64,000 bases of DNA from Chitinophagaceae bacterium (GTDB lineage Bacteria > Bacteroidota > Bacteroidia > Chitinophagales > Chitinophagaceae): NCBI GenBank assembly GCA_022841365.1, contig JALHRP010000009.1, forward strand, positions 1 through 64,000. Direction: 5' to 3'. Positions 36,155-44,464 of the stretch are shown one piece after another (the first letter of the stretch is position 1; each line of letters opens with the position of its first letter). Position numbers and translations under genes: made by a program. The notes under the pieces were generated by a model. The model searched no databases. It was not told the DNA's origin and saw nothing but the letters and a program-made list of their open reading frames with translations.

Positions 36155-36243
36155 TAAGCGAAATGGGGAAGCCTCCCCAAACCTCCCGTAAAAGCGGGAC
36201 TGGCTCTCCAAAGGAGGGGCTTTCCAGGCACAGCCCTCGCTTA
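36155..36243 (-). repeat. Long palindromic element upstream of lnt
   Basis: Bounded by TAAGCGA (36155-36161) and its complement TCGCTTA (36237-36243). It contains several G/C inverted repeats (GGGGAAGCCTCCCC, CTCTCCAAAGGAG) and the CACAGCCCTCGCTT tail. Read with lnt it is forward, its near end 20 bases from the TTG start, and the lnt frame is open through it. Confidence 0.65.
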
Positions 36244-36343
36244 CCTGAGGGGCTGTTTAAAATGCAACCAGATTGAAATATGGCCAGATGAATTCTTAGG
36301 TCGATGTGGAAGCTTCATAGATTGTAAGCAGTATGAAGAACCG

Positions 36344-36380
36344 CTCTTTCTCCTTCGGGGAAAGAGAAGGAGAAAGGGGC
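36344..36380. repeat. Hairpin downstream of guaB
   Basis: CTCTTTCTCC-TTC-GGGGAAAGAG, then AAGGAGAAAGGGG, resembling the forward palindromic elements but A/T-richer. It may serve as a 3' stabilising hairpin for guaB. The rest of 36244-36407 shows nothing coding. Confidence 0.45.
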
Positions 36381-36407
36381 TTGGTCTGTCGGCCATACCG
36401 ACCAATA

Positions 36408-37904
36408 TTATCTTGAATAATTCGGGCTTTCTTTCGTAATAATCACATCATGTGCATGGCTTTCTTTCATACCTGCATTACTGATCTTGATGAATTGTGC
36501 GCCTTGCAAATCTTTGATGGTTTGTGCACCGCAATAACCCATCCCTGCACGAAGTCCGCCGGTGAACTGATGCACAATCTCACTTACATTTCCTTTAAAT
36601 GGAACACGACCTTCAATTCCTTCGGGTACCAATTTCTTGATGCCATCTTCCACATCCTGAAAATAACGGTCGCCACTTCCTTGCTGCATGGCACCAATGG
36701 ATCCCATACCACGGTATTGTTTGAATTTCCGTCCTTCATATATTATTGTTTCACCCGGACTTTCTTCAGTACCTGCAAACACACTGCCCATCATGACAGT
36801 TGATGCGCCTGCTGCCAATGCTTTTACCATATCACCTGTATAACGGATGCCACCATCTGCAATTACAGGAATGCCTTTTGCTTTCACTGCATGGGCTGCT
36901 TCCATAATAGCAGTTAATTGCGGAACACCTGTACCTGCAACAATACGTGTGGTACAAATAGAACCGGGACCAATACCAATTTTTACCGCATCTGCACCGG
37001 CATCGGCCAATGCTTTTGCACCGGCACCTGTACCGGCATTACCTGCAATGACCTGTAGTTTTTTGAAATTCTTTTTCAATGTTTTTAATGAATCAATAAC
37101 GCCTTTGCTGTGGCCATGTGCACTGTCGAGTGTAACAATATCAACACCTACCTGTTGCAAAGCAGCCGCTCTGTCGAGCATATCAGCAGTAATGCCAAGT
37201 GCAGCACCAACTAATAATCTTCCAAAAGAATCTTTCACTGCGCTTGGATGACTTTGTACCTGCAGCATATCACGGTAGGTGATGAGGCCGGCAAGAGTAC
37301 CATCTTTTTTTACAACCGGGAGTTTTTCAATTTTATGATGACTGAGGATCGTTTGAGCTTTTTTGAGATCAGTTCCTTCAGGTGCTGTAATGAGGTTGGT
37401 CGAAGTCATGACTTCGCTCACTTTCTTTTTTACGTTTGTTTCAAACCGGAGATCTCTGTTGGTGAGAATGCCCACCAGTTTATTTTTTTGATCCACAATG
37501 GGAATGCCGCCAATCTTGTTTTCTTTCATCAATTGCAATGCATCGGCCAATGTTGCTTCACTATGCAAAGTAATGGGGTCGAGGATAAGACCGCTTTCGC
37601 TACGTTTTACTTTCCGAACCTGAGCAGCTTGCTCTTCAATGCTCATGTTTTTATGCAGAATACCGATACCGCCTTCTCTTGCCAGTGCAATGGCCAATCC
37701 TGCTTCGGTAACTGTATCCATTGCCGCAGAGAGCATGGGAATGTTAAGCCGTACTGATTTTGTGAGTTGTGTGCTGATGTTGGTTTCTCTGGGAAGTACC
37801 TGTGAATAGGCTGGCATTAACAGTACATCGTCAAACGTGTAACCTTCGCCAAAAAATTTGTTGAGAACCGCTTTGCTGAGTGTGGAATTATTTCTTGATG
37901 CCAT
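36408..37904 (-). CDS. guaB: IMP dehydrogenase
   Basis: Converts IMP to XMP, the committed step of GTP synthesis, in the cytoplasm. This 498-residue protein has the N-terminal [16 protein letters not shown], two CBS domains at about 100-215 inserted in the barrel, the catalytic cysteine in [21 protein letters not shown] and the flap segment [10 protein letters not shown]. The ATG at 37904 is preferred to one two codons upstream. A full-consensus promoter -7 box ends only 3 bases from this ATG, so the transcript may begin at or next to the start codon. Confidence 0.96.
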   Translation of the reverse strand: MASRNNSTLSKAVLNKFFGEGYTFDDVLLMPAYSQVLPRETNISTQLTKSVRLNIPMLSAAMDTVTEAGLAIALAREGGIGILHKNMSIEEQAAQVRKVKRSESGLILDPITLHSEATLADALQLMKENKIGGIPIVDQKNKLVGILTNRDLRFETNVKKKVSEVMTSTNLITAPEGTDLKKAQTILSHHKIEKLPVVKKDGTLAGLITYRDMLQVQSHPSAVKDSFGRLLVGAALGITADMLDRAAALQQVGVDIVTLDSAHGHSKGVIDSLKTLKKNFKKLQVIAGNAGTGAGAKALADAGADAVKIGIGPGSICTTRIVAGTGVPQLTAIMEAAHAVKAKGIPVIADGGIRYTGDMVKALAAGASTVMMGSVFAGTEESPGETIIYEGRKFKQYRGMGSIGAMQQGSGDRYFQDVEDGIKKLVPEGIEGRVPFKGNVSEIVHQFTGGLRAGMGYCGAQTIKDLQGAQFIKISNAGMKESHAHDVIITKESPNYSR

Positions 37905-37907
37905 GTG

Positions 37908-37940
37908 CAAAGGTAAGGGGAGGACTGTATTGCTTCCAAA
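37908..37940 (-). promoter_or_regulatory. Consensus promoter of guaB, start codon adjacent
   Basis: Minus strand: TTTG (37940-37937), 21 bases, TACCTTTG (37915-37908), full consensus match. Only 3 bases separate it from the guaB ATG, predicting a leaderless or nearly leaderless mRNA. Confidence 0.7.
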
Positions 37941-38135
37941 TTGAGATAGCTGATGAGCGGAAGCCTACTACTTTTGGGTAGGTTCTGATCTTTTTTTTTG
38001 ATCTTACTTGCATTTAGAAAAAACACTTTCTACATTTACCTCAGTACATCCTTTCTTCTGCTGAACAACCATGTTTGCCTCAAGCCGCTAACTTTTTATT
38101 TGTCATTTTTATTAAACCTCAAAACAAACATGTGT

Positions 38136-38846
38136 ATGAAAAGGCTATTTTTCTCACTTGCGATTATTACTGCGAGTACAATTTTATTAACTGCCTGTAA
38201 AGGCGATACAGGTCCTGCCGGCCCTGCTGGTCCTGCCGGTCCTGCAAGTACAGTAGCTGGTCCTGCCGGCCCCGCTGGTCCTGCCGGTCCCGCTGGCCCC
38301 GCTGGCCCTGCTGGCCCTGCCGGTCCTGCTGGAGCAACAGGAACAGCTAATGTTATTTATTCACCATGGAATCCTTTCCTTGCAGCAAGTTGGAGTGCAG
38401 GTACGGTTTCTATTTTTGGTAAAGTGGCAAGAAGATATACTGCTGCTGCTCCCGGTATTACAGCTACAGTTATATCTCAGGGTTTAGTGATGGTGTATTT
38501 TCAGGGTGGTGGTTCTCCCGGAACCGTTCGTACGCTGCCTTATACAACGTTTAACTTTACACAGGCTGTTCATCAGCATATTGAGCCAAGTATGGTTACC
38601 GGTTCGTTACAAATAAATTTTTACAATTTAGATGATAACAACGATCCCGGTACATTTACCGGTACTGCAGGAAACCCTCCAACAGGTAATCTTTACCGTT
38701 ATGTAATTATTCCCGGTGGTGTTGCAGGTACACGTATCATCAGTGGCCCGGCTGCAGGTTATACTGTTAGCCAGATTAAGGCTATGAGTTACGAGCAGGT
38801 AAGAAATCTGTTTAACATTCCTGAAAACGGAACAAACATCAAATAA
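38136..38846 (+). CDS. Collagen-like repeat lipoprotein
   Basis: A 236-residue secreted lipoprotein. The signal ends in lipobox LLTAC; right after the Cys are 16-17 Gly-X-Y triplets, nearly all GPA, with one break (STVA), then GATGTAN. The rest (about residues 70-236) is a beta-rich domain without a family I recognise ([33 protein letters not shown]), possibly a head domain at the end of a triple-helical stalk. I chose the ATG at 38136 for the clean signal peptide; the ATG at 38130 is equally possible. It is probably a surface protein. Confidence 0.82.
   Translation: MKRLFFSLAIITASTILLTACKGDTGPAGPAGPAGPASTVAGPAGPAGPAGPAGPAGPAGPAGPAGATGTANVIYSPWNPFLAASWSAGTVSIFGKVARRYTAAAPGITATVISQGLVMVYFQGGGSPGTVRTLPYTTFNFTQAVHQHIEPSMVTGSLQINFYNLDDNNDPGTFTGTAGNPPTGNLYRYVIIPGGVAGTRIISGPAAGYTVSQIKAMSYEQVRNLFNIPENGTNIK
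38208..38333 (+). repeat. Tandem GGTCCTGCC-type 9-bp repeats
   Basis: Near-identical Gly-Pro-Ala codon triplets (GGTCCTGCC, GGCCCTGCT and variants) with a 15-base interruption. Synonymous third-base changes vary between units; slippage would change length in frame. Confidence 0.85.
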
Positions 38847-38867
38847 AGTGTTGTGATTTTTTATAAG

Positions 38868-38893
38868 CGCTCCTGAAAGGGAGCGTTTTTTTT
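38868..38893 (+). terminator. Rho-independent terminator of the collagen-like gene
   Basis: CGCTCC-TGAAAG-GGAGCG followed by eight T, just after the plus-strand stop and overlapping the end of dprA on the other strand. Confidence 0.85.
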
Positions 38894-39995
38894 ATACGAT
38901 ACTGTACATTTTACCCGGTAAACTTTTCACTACATTCTGCAATTCGAGCGTTAACAGCACAGATGCAATGATACTGCTGTTGAGGTTGCAGGAAAGATTT
39001 AATTCATCAATATGCACGGATTCTTTTTGCTCAAGCAATTGAACAATTATTTTCTCCTGTTCATTCAACTGTATAAACAGTTGTTTTTGTTTTGACTTGA
39101 TTCGTTTTTCTTTTGGCTGCCAGCCCATTTGCTCTACAATATCTTCTGCGTTTCTGATAAGTACTGCTTTGTTACTTTGAATTAAATAATTGCAGCCCTC
39201 ACTTTTTAGGTCAGTAGTTTTTCCGGGTAATGCAAAAACATCACGGTTATAATTATTTGCAAGATTGGCAGTAATCATACTGCCGCCTTTTATTCCGGTT
39301 TCTATTACAATGGTTGCATCGCACATGCCTGCAACAATTCTGTTACGGGTAGGGAAATTGTGTTTATCGGGTTTGGTCTCTTTCCTGAATTCAGTTAACA
39401 ACCCTCCGTTTGAAGCAATCATTTCTTTTGCAAGTGCTGTATGTTGTGCAGGATAAATTTTATCTAACCCATGCGCCAATACTGCAACAGTGGAGAGTTG
39501 ATGCTTTATGCTGCATTTATGAGCAATTGCATCAATGCCGTAAGCAAGACCGCTTACTACCAATGGCTGATGCACATGCAAATCTTCCAGCATTTTTTCA
39601 GTCATCATTTTTCCGTAATCGGTATTGGCTCGTGTGCCGATAAATGAAATTACTTTCGATGCATTTAAATCGGCCGTGCCTCTGTAAAAAAGAAGAGTGG
39701 GTGGGTCGTAACAATGCAATAAACGTTTAGGGTAGGCGCTATCGTTTAGAAAAAGCGGTTGTATTTTATATTTTTCAATAAAACCAATTTCTGCTTCCTG
39801 TTCTTTAAATGCAGTAAACTGTTTTATACTTCTTGCTCTTACTTCGCCAATGCCGTCAATTTTTTCGAGGATGATTTTCCTGGCTTTAAAAATCTGTTCT
39901 GCAGAACCAAATTGTTCAGCCAGAATTTTTGCATGCACACAGCCAATATGCGGCACCTGTGTTAAGGCCAGCTGATATAACAGATCTGCATTCAT
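38892..39995 (-). CDS. dprA: DNA processing protein A
   Basis: Binds incoming single-stranded DNA and loads RecA during natural transformation. This 367-residue protein has an N-terminal helix-hairpin-helix-like part (residues 1-70), the Rossmann-type DprA domain with FIGTRANTDYGKMMTE and GLAYGIDAIAHK, the KHNFPTRNRIVAG and GSMITANLA motifs, and a C-terminal winged-helix-like segment. It lies just downstream of the PorE-like gene on the same strand (16 bases). The only other competence-like gene in the window is the HhH protein at 44461, which is of a different type. Confidence 0.93.
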   Translation of the reverse strand: MNADLLYQLALTQVPHIGCVHAKILAEQFGSAEQIFKARKIILEKIDGIGEVRARSIKQFTAFKEQEAEIGFIEKYKIQPLFLNDSAYPKRLLHCYDPPTLLFYRGTADLNASKVISFIGTRANTDYGKMMTEKMLEDLHVHQPLVVSGLAYGIDAIAHKCSIKHQLSTVAVLAHGLDKIYPAQHTALAKEMIASNGGLLTEFRKETKPDKHNFPTRNRIVAGMCDATIVIETGIKGGSMITANLANNYNRDVFALPGKTTDLKSEGCNYLIQSNKAVLIRNAEDIVEQMGWQPKEKRIKSKQKQLFIQLNEQEKIIVQLLEQKESVHIDELNLSCNLNSSIIASVLLTLELQNVVKSLPGKMYSIV

Positions 39996-40011
39996 GCAAC
40001 CTGAAAATACA

Positions 40012-41922
40012 TTATTTGCTTAACACCTTCAATTCTGTGCGTCGGTTTTTTGCACGGCCCTGCTCTGTTTTATTATCTGCAATGGGTTTTGTTTCACCAA
40101 AGCCTTTTGAAGTAAGCCGGTTGGCTGCAATGCCTTTATACAGAAAATAATTGATGACAGACTTTGCCCGGTTATTTGATAAAACCAGATTGTCTGCAGG
40201 CTTGCCCACATTATCGGTATAGCCGCCAATTTCAATTTTTACTGCAGGGTTATCTTTTAAAAGCTGAACTACTTTATCGAGTTCAATCATTGATTCGGGT
40301 TTTAATTCAGATTTTTTACTGTCGAAAAAAATATTCTGCAGTACAATGCTTGCATTAATTTCAATGGGAATTAACGGAATGTTTATGGTGTAAGTTGTAT
40401 CAGTTGATTGTTGTTTCAATGAAAAACTACCCGAATAAAATAAATAGCCTTTCCGGTTCACGTTAAACACATAATCATTACCAACGGGTAATGTAATAAG
40501 ATAATTACCATCTTCATCTGTTTGCACTTTACTGATGGTTTGTGCAGTGGATAAATTAATAAGCTCTACGGCAGAAGGTAAGCCGAGGTTTGTTTTTTTA
40601 TCAAACACATTTCCTTTTACCCATAATGTTTTGTTTGGCCTGTCCGGCACCGGTAGTTCAAAGCTGTAAATATCCAAACCACCTCTGCTGTCGGCTCCAT
40701 CGCTTGCATAGTAAGCTGTTTTGCCATCGCTTGCAATTACAAGAGAGCCTTCGTCGTCAATGGTATTTACAGGATAACCAAGGTTTTGCGGTTTGCTCCA
40801 TTTACCATCAGCTTGTTTTCGCATCAGATACAAATCTGTTCCCCCATAACCCGGGTGACCACTGCTGGTAAAATAAAAAGTCTGGTTATCTGCATGTATA
40901 AACGGACAGCTTTCATCTGCAGCTGTATTTACTTCAGGCCCCATGTTTTCAGGTGTTCCCCAGTTTCCGTTAGGCTGCCGGTAGCTCACAAATAAATCAC
41001 TCCCGCCATAACCGGATGGATCTCTGGCTGCAAAGTATAAAGCTCTTTTGTCTGGTGATAAGCTGGGTTGACTTTCCCAGTATTCTGTATTTATAATGCG
41101 TCCCAGATTCATGCGTTCGCCCCAGCCGTTTTTTGTGAGATAAGAAAAATAAAGATCACAACTGCCTTGTCCATCCTGCATATTACAGCCGGTAAAAATG
41201 AGCATTCGTCCATCCTGCGAAATGGTTTGTGCGCCTTCGTTTTCTTCGGTATTCAGATTTCCCGGTAAAGGTTCGGCCTTGCTCCACACACCGTTCCTTT
41301 TTTCACTTACAAAAAAGTCTTCGTGACCAATCCTTCTTGTAAATACCAACGTATTCGCATCAATAGTAACTGATGGAAAATATTCAAGCAATTTTGTATT
41401 AATGCTGTCGCCTAAATTTTTTGGTGAAAACACATAATCTCCTTGCGGATTTGTTTTCTGATAATCAACTGCAAACTGATAACATTTTTTTCTGTACTCT
41501 GCAGATTTAATGGTACGCTCATTCAAATTCGGTCGTTGTAAAAAAGTTGTGATGGCATTTAGTGATTCTGTAAACTCTCCTTTGCCTGCTAATGCAATGG
41601 AGTAGGGAAGCAGAAAGGTTCCGAAATAAACGGAGTCGAGACGAAATGCTGTGCGGTATGTTTCTACCGATTGATTGTATTTTTTTTGTTCGGAATAAAC
41701 ACCTGCTTTACTCAGCCAAGCATCTACAAAACGGTTATCAGTTGCAATGCATTCGTCCAGCAATTGCAATGCCTTTGCATAATTTCTGCTTCTTGCTTCG
41801 TTTATTGCTTCACTGTATTTGTAGCCCAGTTTAATATCTACTTTCGAAGGGTTGTACCATTGAGCATGTGTGAGGGTAAAAGTAAAAAGGCTAAAAAAGG
41901 TCAATAGTTTTTTCAATTGCAT
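40012..41922 (-). CDS. PorE-like outer-membrane protein (TPR, PD40, CRD, OmpA)
   Basis: A 636-residue protein with the domain order of the T9SS component PorE: signal peptide (about 1-20), TPR helices (about 35-150), PD40/WD40-like beta propeller with repeated SPDGR-type blades (about 165-420), a carboxypeptidase-regulatory-like domain (about 433-505) and a C-terminal OmpA peptidoglycan-binding domain (about 525-632, with TDNVG and NNRAKSV). It should bind peptidoglycan from the outer membrane. Bacteroidota often have several paralogues with this plan, so identity with PorE itself is not certain. It starts a set of minus-strand genes with dprA. Confidence 0.85.
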   Translation of the reverse strand: MQLKKLLTFFSLFTFTLTHAQWYNPSKVDIKLGYKYSEAINEARSRNYAKALQLLDECIATDNRFVDAWLSKAGVYSEQKKYNQSVETYRTAFRLDSVYFGTFLLPYSIALAGKGEFTESLNAITTFLQRPNLNERTIKSAEYRKKCYQFAVDYQKTNPQGDYVFSPKNLGDSINTKLLEYFPSVTIDANTLVFTRRIGHEDFFVSEKRNGVWSKAEPLPGNLNTEENEGAQTISQDGRMLIFTGCNMQDGQGSCDLYFSYLTKNGWGERMNLGRIINTEYWESQPSLSPDKRALYFAARDPSGYGGSDLFVSYRQPNGNWGTPENMGPEVNTAADESCPFIHADNQTFYFTSSGHPGYGGTDLYLMRKQADGKWSKPQNLGYPVNTIDDEGSLVIASDGKTAYYASDGADSRGGLDIYSFELPVPDRPNKTLWVKGNVFDKKTNLGLPSAVELINLSTAQTISKVQTDEDGNYLITLPVGNDYVFNVNRKGYLFYSGSFSLKQQSTDTTYTINIPLIPIEINASIVLQNIFFDSKKSELKPESMIELDKVVQLLKDNPAVKIEIGGYTDNVGKPADNLVLSNNRAKSVINYFLYKGIAANRLTSKGFGETKPIADNKTEQGRAKNRRTELKVLSK

Positions 41923-41965
41923 TGAATTTGTGGTTCAATATAACGAAAAATAAAAGTGGATGTTG

Positions 41966-42625
41966 TTAAGGCACGTTAATGTATTTGTGCAATTGTAAAC
42001 TTAACTCCCATTGCGGATTGGTTTTGATGTAATCAATAATAAGCGGTGTTACTTCAGCAGCTTTATCCCACTCAGGTTGTAAATAAAGTTTGCATTGCGG
42101 AGTTACTAATGCTGCATATTGCTCGGCCCATGCAAAATCGCTTTTATGAAAGATCACAACTTTTAATTCATGTGCATGCGGCACTACTTCGGGCAAAGGA
42201 GCTTTAAATTTTTTAGGAGATAAACAGATCCAGTCCCATTCACCACTTAACGGATGTGCTCCTGATGTTTCAATATTGGTTGTAAAACCTGCTGCATGAA
42301 TGGCATTGGTTAGTTGAGTAAGATCATGCATCAATGGTTCGCCACCGGTGATCACAACAATCGGTTGAATGTTATTCCCCAATTCCCGATTCCTGATTCC
42401 GGTTTCAACATAAAGTTTGTTTACTATTGCATCAATACTAAGGCTTGGATGCTTACTTGCATCCCAACTGTCTTTTACATCACACCACACACAACCTACA
42501 TCACATCCGCCAAGGCGAATAAAATAAGCTGCACGGCCCTGATGGTATCCTTCACCTTGCAGTGTGTAAAAGGATTCCATTACAGGCAATACCTGTTCAC
42601 TTGTTGCTGTAATTGTTTTATTCAT
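41966..42625 (-). CDS. queE: 7-carboxy-7-deazaguanine synthase
   Basis: A radical SAM enzyme in the queuosine/7-deazapurine pathway. The 219 residues include YTLQGEG (20-26), the QueE-type radical SAM motif with Cys41, Cys45 and Cys48 (CDVGCVWC), and the ITGGEPLMH segment. The start is taken at 42625 (MNKTITA); the longer in-frame start at 42643 would overlap the promoter-like box. It follows folD closely. No other queuosine gene is in the window. Confidence 0.93.
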   Translation of the reverse strand: MNKTITATSEQVLPVMESFYTLQGEGYHQGRAAYFIRLGGCDVGCVWCDVKDSWDASKHPSLSIDAIVNKLYVETGIRNRELGNNIQPIVVITGGEPLMHDLTQLTNAIHAAGFTTNIETSGAHPLSGEWDWICLSPKKFKAPLPEVVPHAHELKVVIFHKSDFAWAEQYAALVTPQCKLYLQPEWDKAAEVTPLIIDYIKTNPQWELSLQLHKYINVP

Positions 42626-42631
42626 GAAATG

Positions 42632-42639
42632 CAAAGATA
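42632..42639 (-). promoter_or_regulatory. Predicted -7 element before queE
   Basis: Minus strand TATCTTTG (TANNTTTG match) 6 bases before the queE ATG; no TTTG at the usual upstream spacing. It suggests a very short leader. Confidence 0.45.
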
Positions 42640-42647
42640 ACAAAGGC

Positions 42648-43523
42648 TTACTGCTTATTCATGTAAGCATTATAAGTGTTCATGAGTAAACCTGCAATGG
42701 TCATGGGTCCAACACCACCGGGTACGGGAGTTATATAACTGCTCTTAACAGATACTTCATCAAACTTTACATCGCCTTTTAAAGCAAAGCCGCTTTTCTT
42801 TGATGCATCTGCCACACGTGTAATACCAACATCAATAATTACTGCGCCATCTTTTACCATATCTGCAGTTAAAAATTCCGGTTGTCCCAATGCTGCCACA
42901 ATAATATCGCCCTGCAAACAGATTTCTTTTAAGTTGGTTGTTGCAGAATGACAAATGGTAACAGTACAATTGCCGGGGTTTGATTTGCGGCTCAGTAAAA
43001 TACTCATGGGAGTGCCTACTATATGGCTACGCCCTATTACCACAGCATGCTTCCCTGATGTTTCTACATTGTATTGTTTCAGCAATAACAAAATGCCGTA
43101 AGGTGTTGCCGGAATAAATGTTGGTGTGCCGCTAACCATATTGCCAACACTTACCGGATGAAACCCGTCTACATCTTTTGCAGGATTTATTTTATTAATC
43201 ACTTTATCGTCGCTGATATGTTTTGGTAATGGCAGTTGAACAAGAATGCCATCAACTGCATCATTATTATTCAGTTCATCAATTTCCTGCAGCAATTCTT
43301 CTTCTGTGATAGTTGAAGGAAATCGTTTGAGGGTAGATTCAAAACCAATCTCTGCACAGGTTTTTACTTTGGATGCTACATAGGTTTCACTGGCACCATC
43401 TGTACCTACCAGAATAGCTGCCAGGTGCGGTGCACGTTTGCCCTGTTGTAATAATGTGGATGTCTTTTGATGGAGGTCTTCTTTAATTGCCTGAGCTGCC
43501 AGTTTGCCGTCGAGTAATTGCAT
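42648..43523 (-). CDS. folD: Bifunctional methylenetetrahydrofolate dehydrogenase/cyclohydrolase
   Basis: Interconverts methylene-, methenyl- and formyl-tetrahydrofolate for one-carbon metabolism. This 291-residue protein has YVASKVK (48-54, catalytic Tyr and Lys), [17 protein letters not shown], the cofactor loop [10 protein letters not shown] and the final [13 protein letters not shown]. The start at 43523 (MQLLDGK) is chosen over 43607 because the added 28 residues are not part of the family and span the promoter box. Confidence 0.95.
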   Translation of the reverse strand: MQLLDGKLAAQAIKEDLHQKTSTLLQQGKRAPHLAAILVGTDGASETYVASKVKTCAEIGFESTLKRFPSTITEEELLQEIDELNNNDAVDGILVQLPLPKHISDDKVINKINPAKDVDGFHPVSVGNMVSGTPTFIPATPYGILLLLKQYNVETSGKHAVVIGRSHIVGTPMSILLSRKSNPGNCTVTICHSATTNLKEICLQGDIIVAALGQPEFLTADMVKDGAVIIDVGITRVADASKKSGFALKGDVKFDEVSVKSSYITPVPGGVGPMTIAGLLMNTYNAYMNKQ

Positions 43524-43527
43524 GCTG

Positions 43528-43535
43528 CAAAAATA
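43528..43535 (-). promoter_or_regulatory. Predicted -7 element before folD
   Basis: Minus strand TATTTTTG, a TANNTTTG match, 4 bases before the folD ATG. No TTTG is seen at the usual upstream distance. It again implies an almost leaderless transcript. Confidence 0.45.
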
Positions 43536-43597
43536 AAGCACAGAGCCATTGGTTCTGGTTGAAACATAAAATTTAATAAACCTGCTGGCAGGAGCCA

Positions 43598-44464
43598 ATG
43601 AAAACACTTATTTTACTCTTCAAAACAAACTGCTTGAAATATTTTATTACCTGCATTGCGGTATGTATAGGTTTTGTGTTACATGCACAAACAGTCAGGC
43701 AGCCATTGGTCAGTTCTTATACAGGTCTTGGCGCTTACAGTAAACAGGCAACCGATGTATTTTCATTTAGTATTAACCCGGCTTCACTTGCAAACCTGCA
43801 GCAAGCCGGAGCAGGTGTTTACAGCGAGCGACGATTTTTACTCAATGCCTTTCAACAATATACAGCTGTAGGAGGCTTTACTACTAAGTCGGGCAACTTT
43901 GGCTTGCAGGCAGATTATTTTGGATTCAGCAGTTACCGTGAAACTCAGCTGGGTTTAGGTTATGCAAGACAGTTAGGCAATAAAGTTGATGTGGGTGTAA
44001 AATTTAATTCTTACAATGTACAGATACCGGTGTACGGAAATGCATCCACTGTTTATTTTGAAGCAGGGGCTCTTTTGCATTTAACCGACAAGCTTCATGC
44101 AGGGCTCAGTGTGTACAATCCTGTGGGAGGCAGATTAAATAAAACGGCTAATGAAAAAATGGCTTCGGTTTACAGAGGAGGATTGGGTTACGAAGTGTCT
44201 GATCAGTTTTTTATCAGTGCAGAAATGATCAAAGAAGAAAACAAACCAGCCGGTCTAAACGCCTGTTTTCAATATGCTGTTGTAAAACAGTTACTGGTAC
44301 GTGCCGGCATCAATACGGTAAATAAACAACCCTATGCAGGAGTGGGGGTAAGGTTTGGTTTTTTCCGGATTGATATGGCAACAGCTTATCATCCGCAATT
44401 GGGTGTATCACCTGCAGTGATGATGTTGTTTGATTTTAAAACAAAATCAACAGCAGAAGAATGA
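43598..44464 (+). CDS. PorV/PorQ-like outer-membrane barrel
   Basis: A 288-residue predicted barrel with a signal peptide ending near LHAQ. The beginning of the mature part ([25 protein letters not shown]) and the repeated beta hairpins ([31 protein letters not shown]) resemble the PorV/PorQ type of T9SS-associated outer-membrane proteins. Evidence is pattern-based, not motif-based. Its stop overlaps the start of the next gene by 4 bases (ATGA), so the two are translationally coupled and probably act together. Confidence 0.65.
   Translation: MKTLILLFKTNCLKYFITCIAVCIGFVLHAQTVRQPLVSSYTGLGAYSKQATDVFSFSINPASLANLQQAGAGVYSERRFLLNAFQQYTAVGGFTTKSGNFGLQADYFGFSSYRETQLGLGYARQLGNKVDVGVKFNSYNVQIPVYGNASTVYFEAGALLHLTDKLHAGLSVYNPVGGRLNKTANEKMASVYRGGLGYEVSDQFFISAEMIKEENKPAGLNACFQYAVVKQLLVRAGINTVNKQPYAGVGVRFGFFRIDMATAYHPQLGVSPAVMMLFDFKTKSTAEE

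Noticed and set aside
36013..36231. 72-residue ORF overlapping the lnt start
   Set aside because: It is out of frame with lnt and is built from the palindromic element and the lnt N-terminus; lnt itself is clear.
36338..36400. Rho-independent terminator for guaB
   Set aside because: A hairpin exists but no T-run follows it on the minus strand, so I list it only as a repeat-like hairpin.
38208..38333. Direct repeats as a CRISPR or recombination site
   Set aside because: The 9-bp units keep a Gly-X-Y frame and follow a lipoprotein signal, so they are coding collagen-like repeats.
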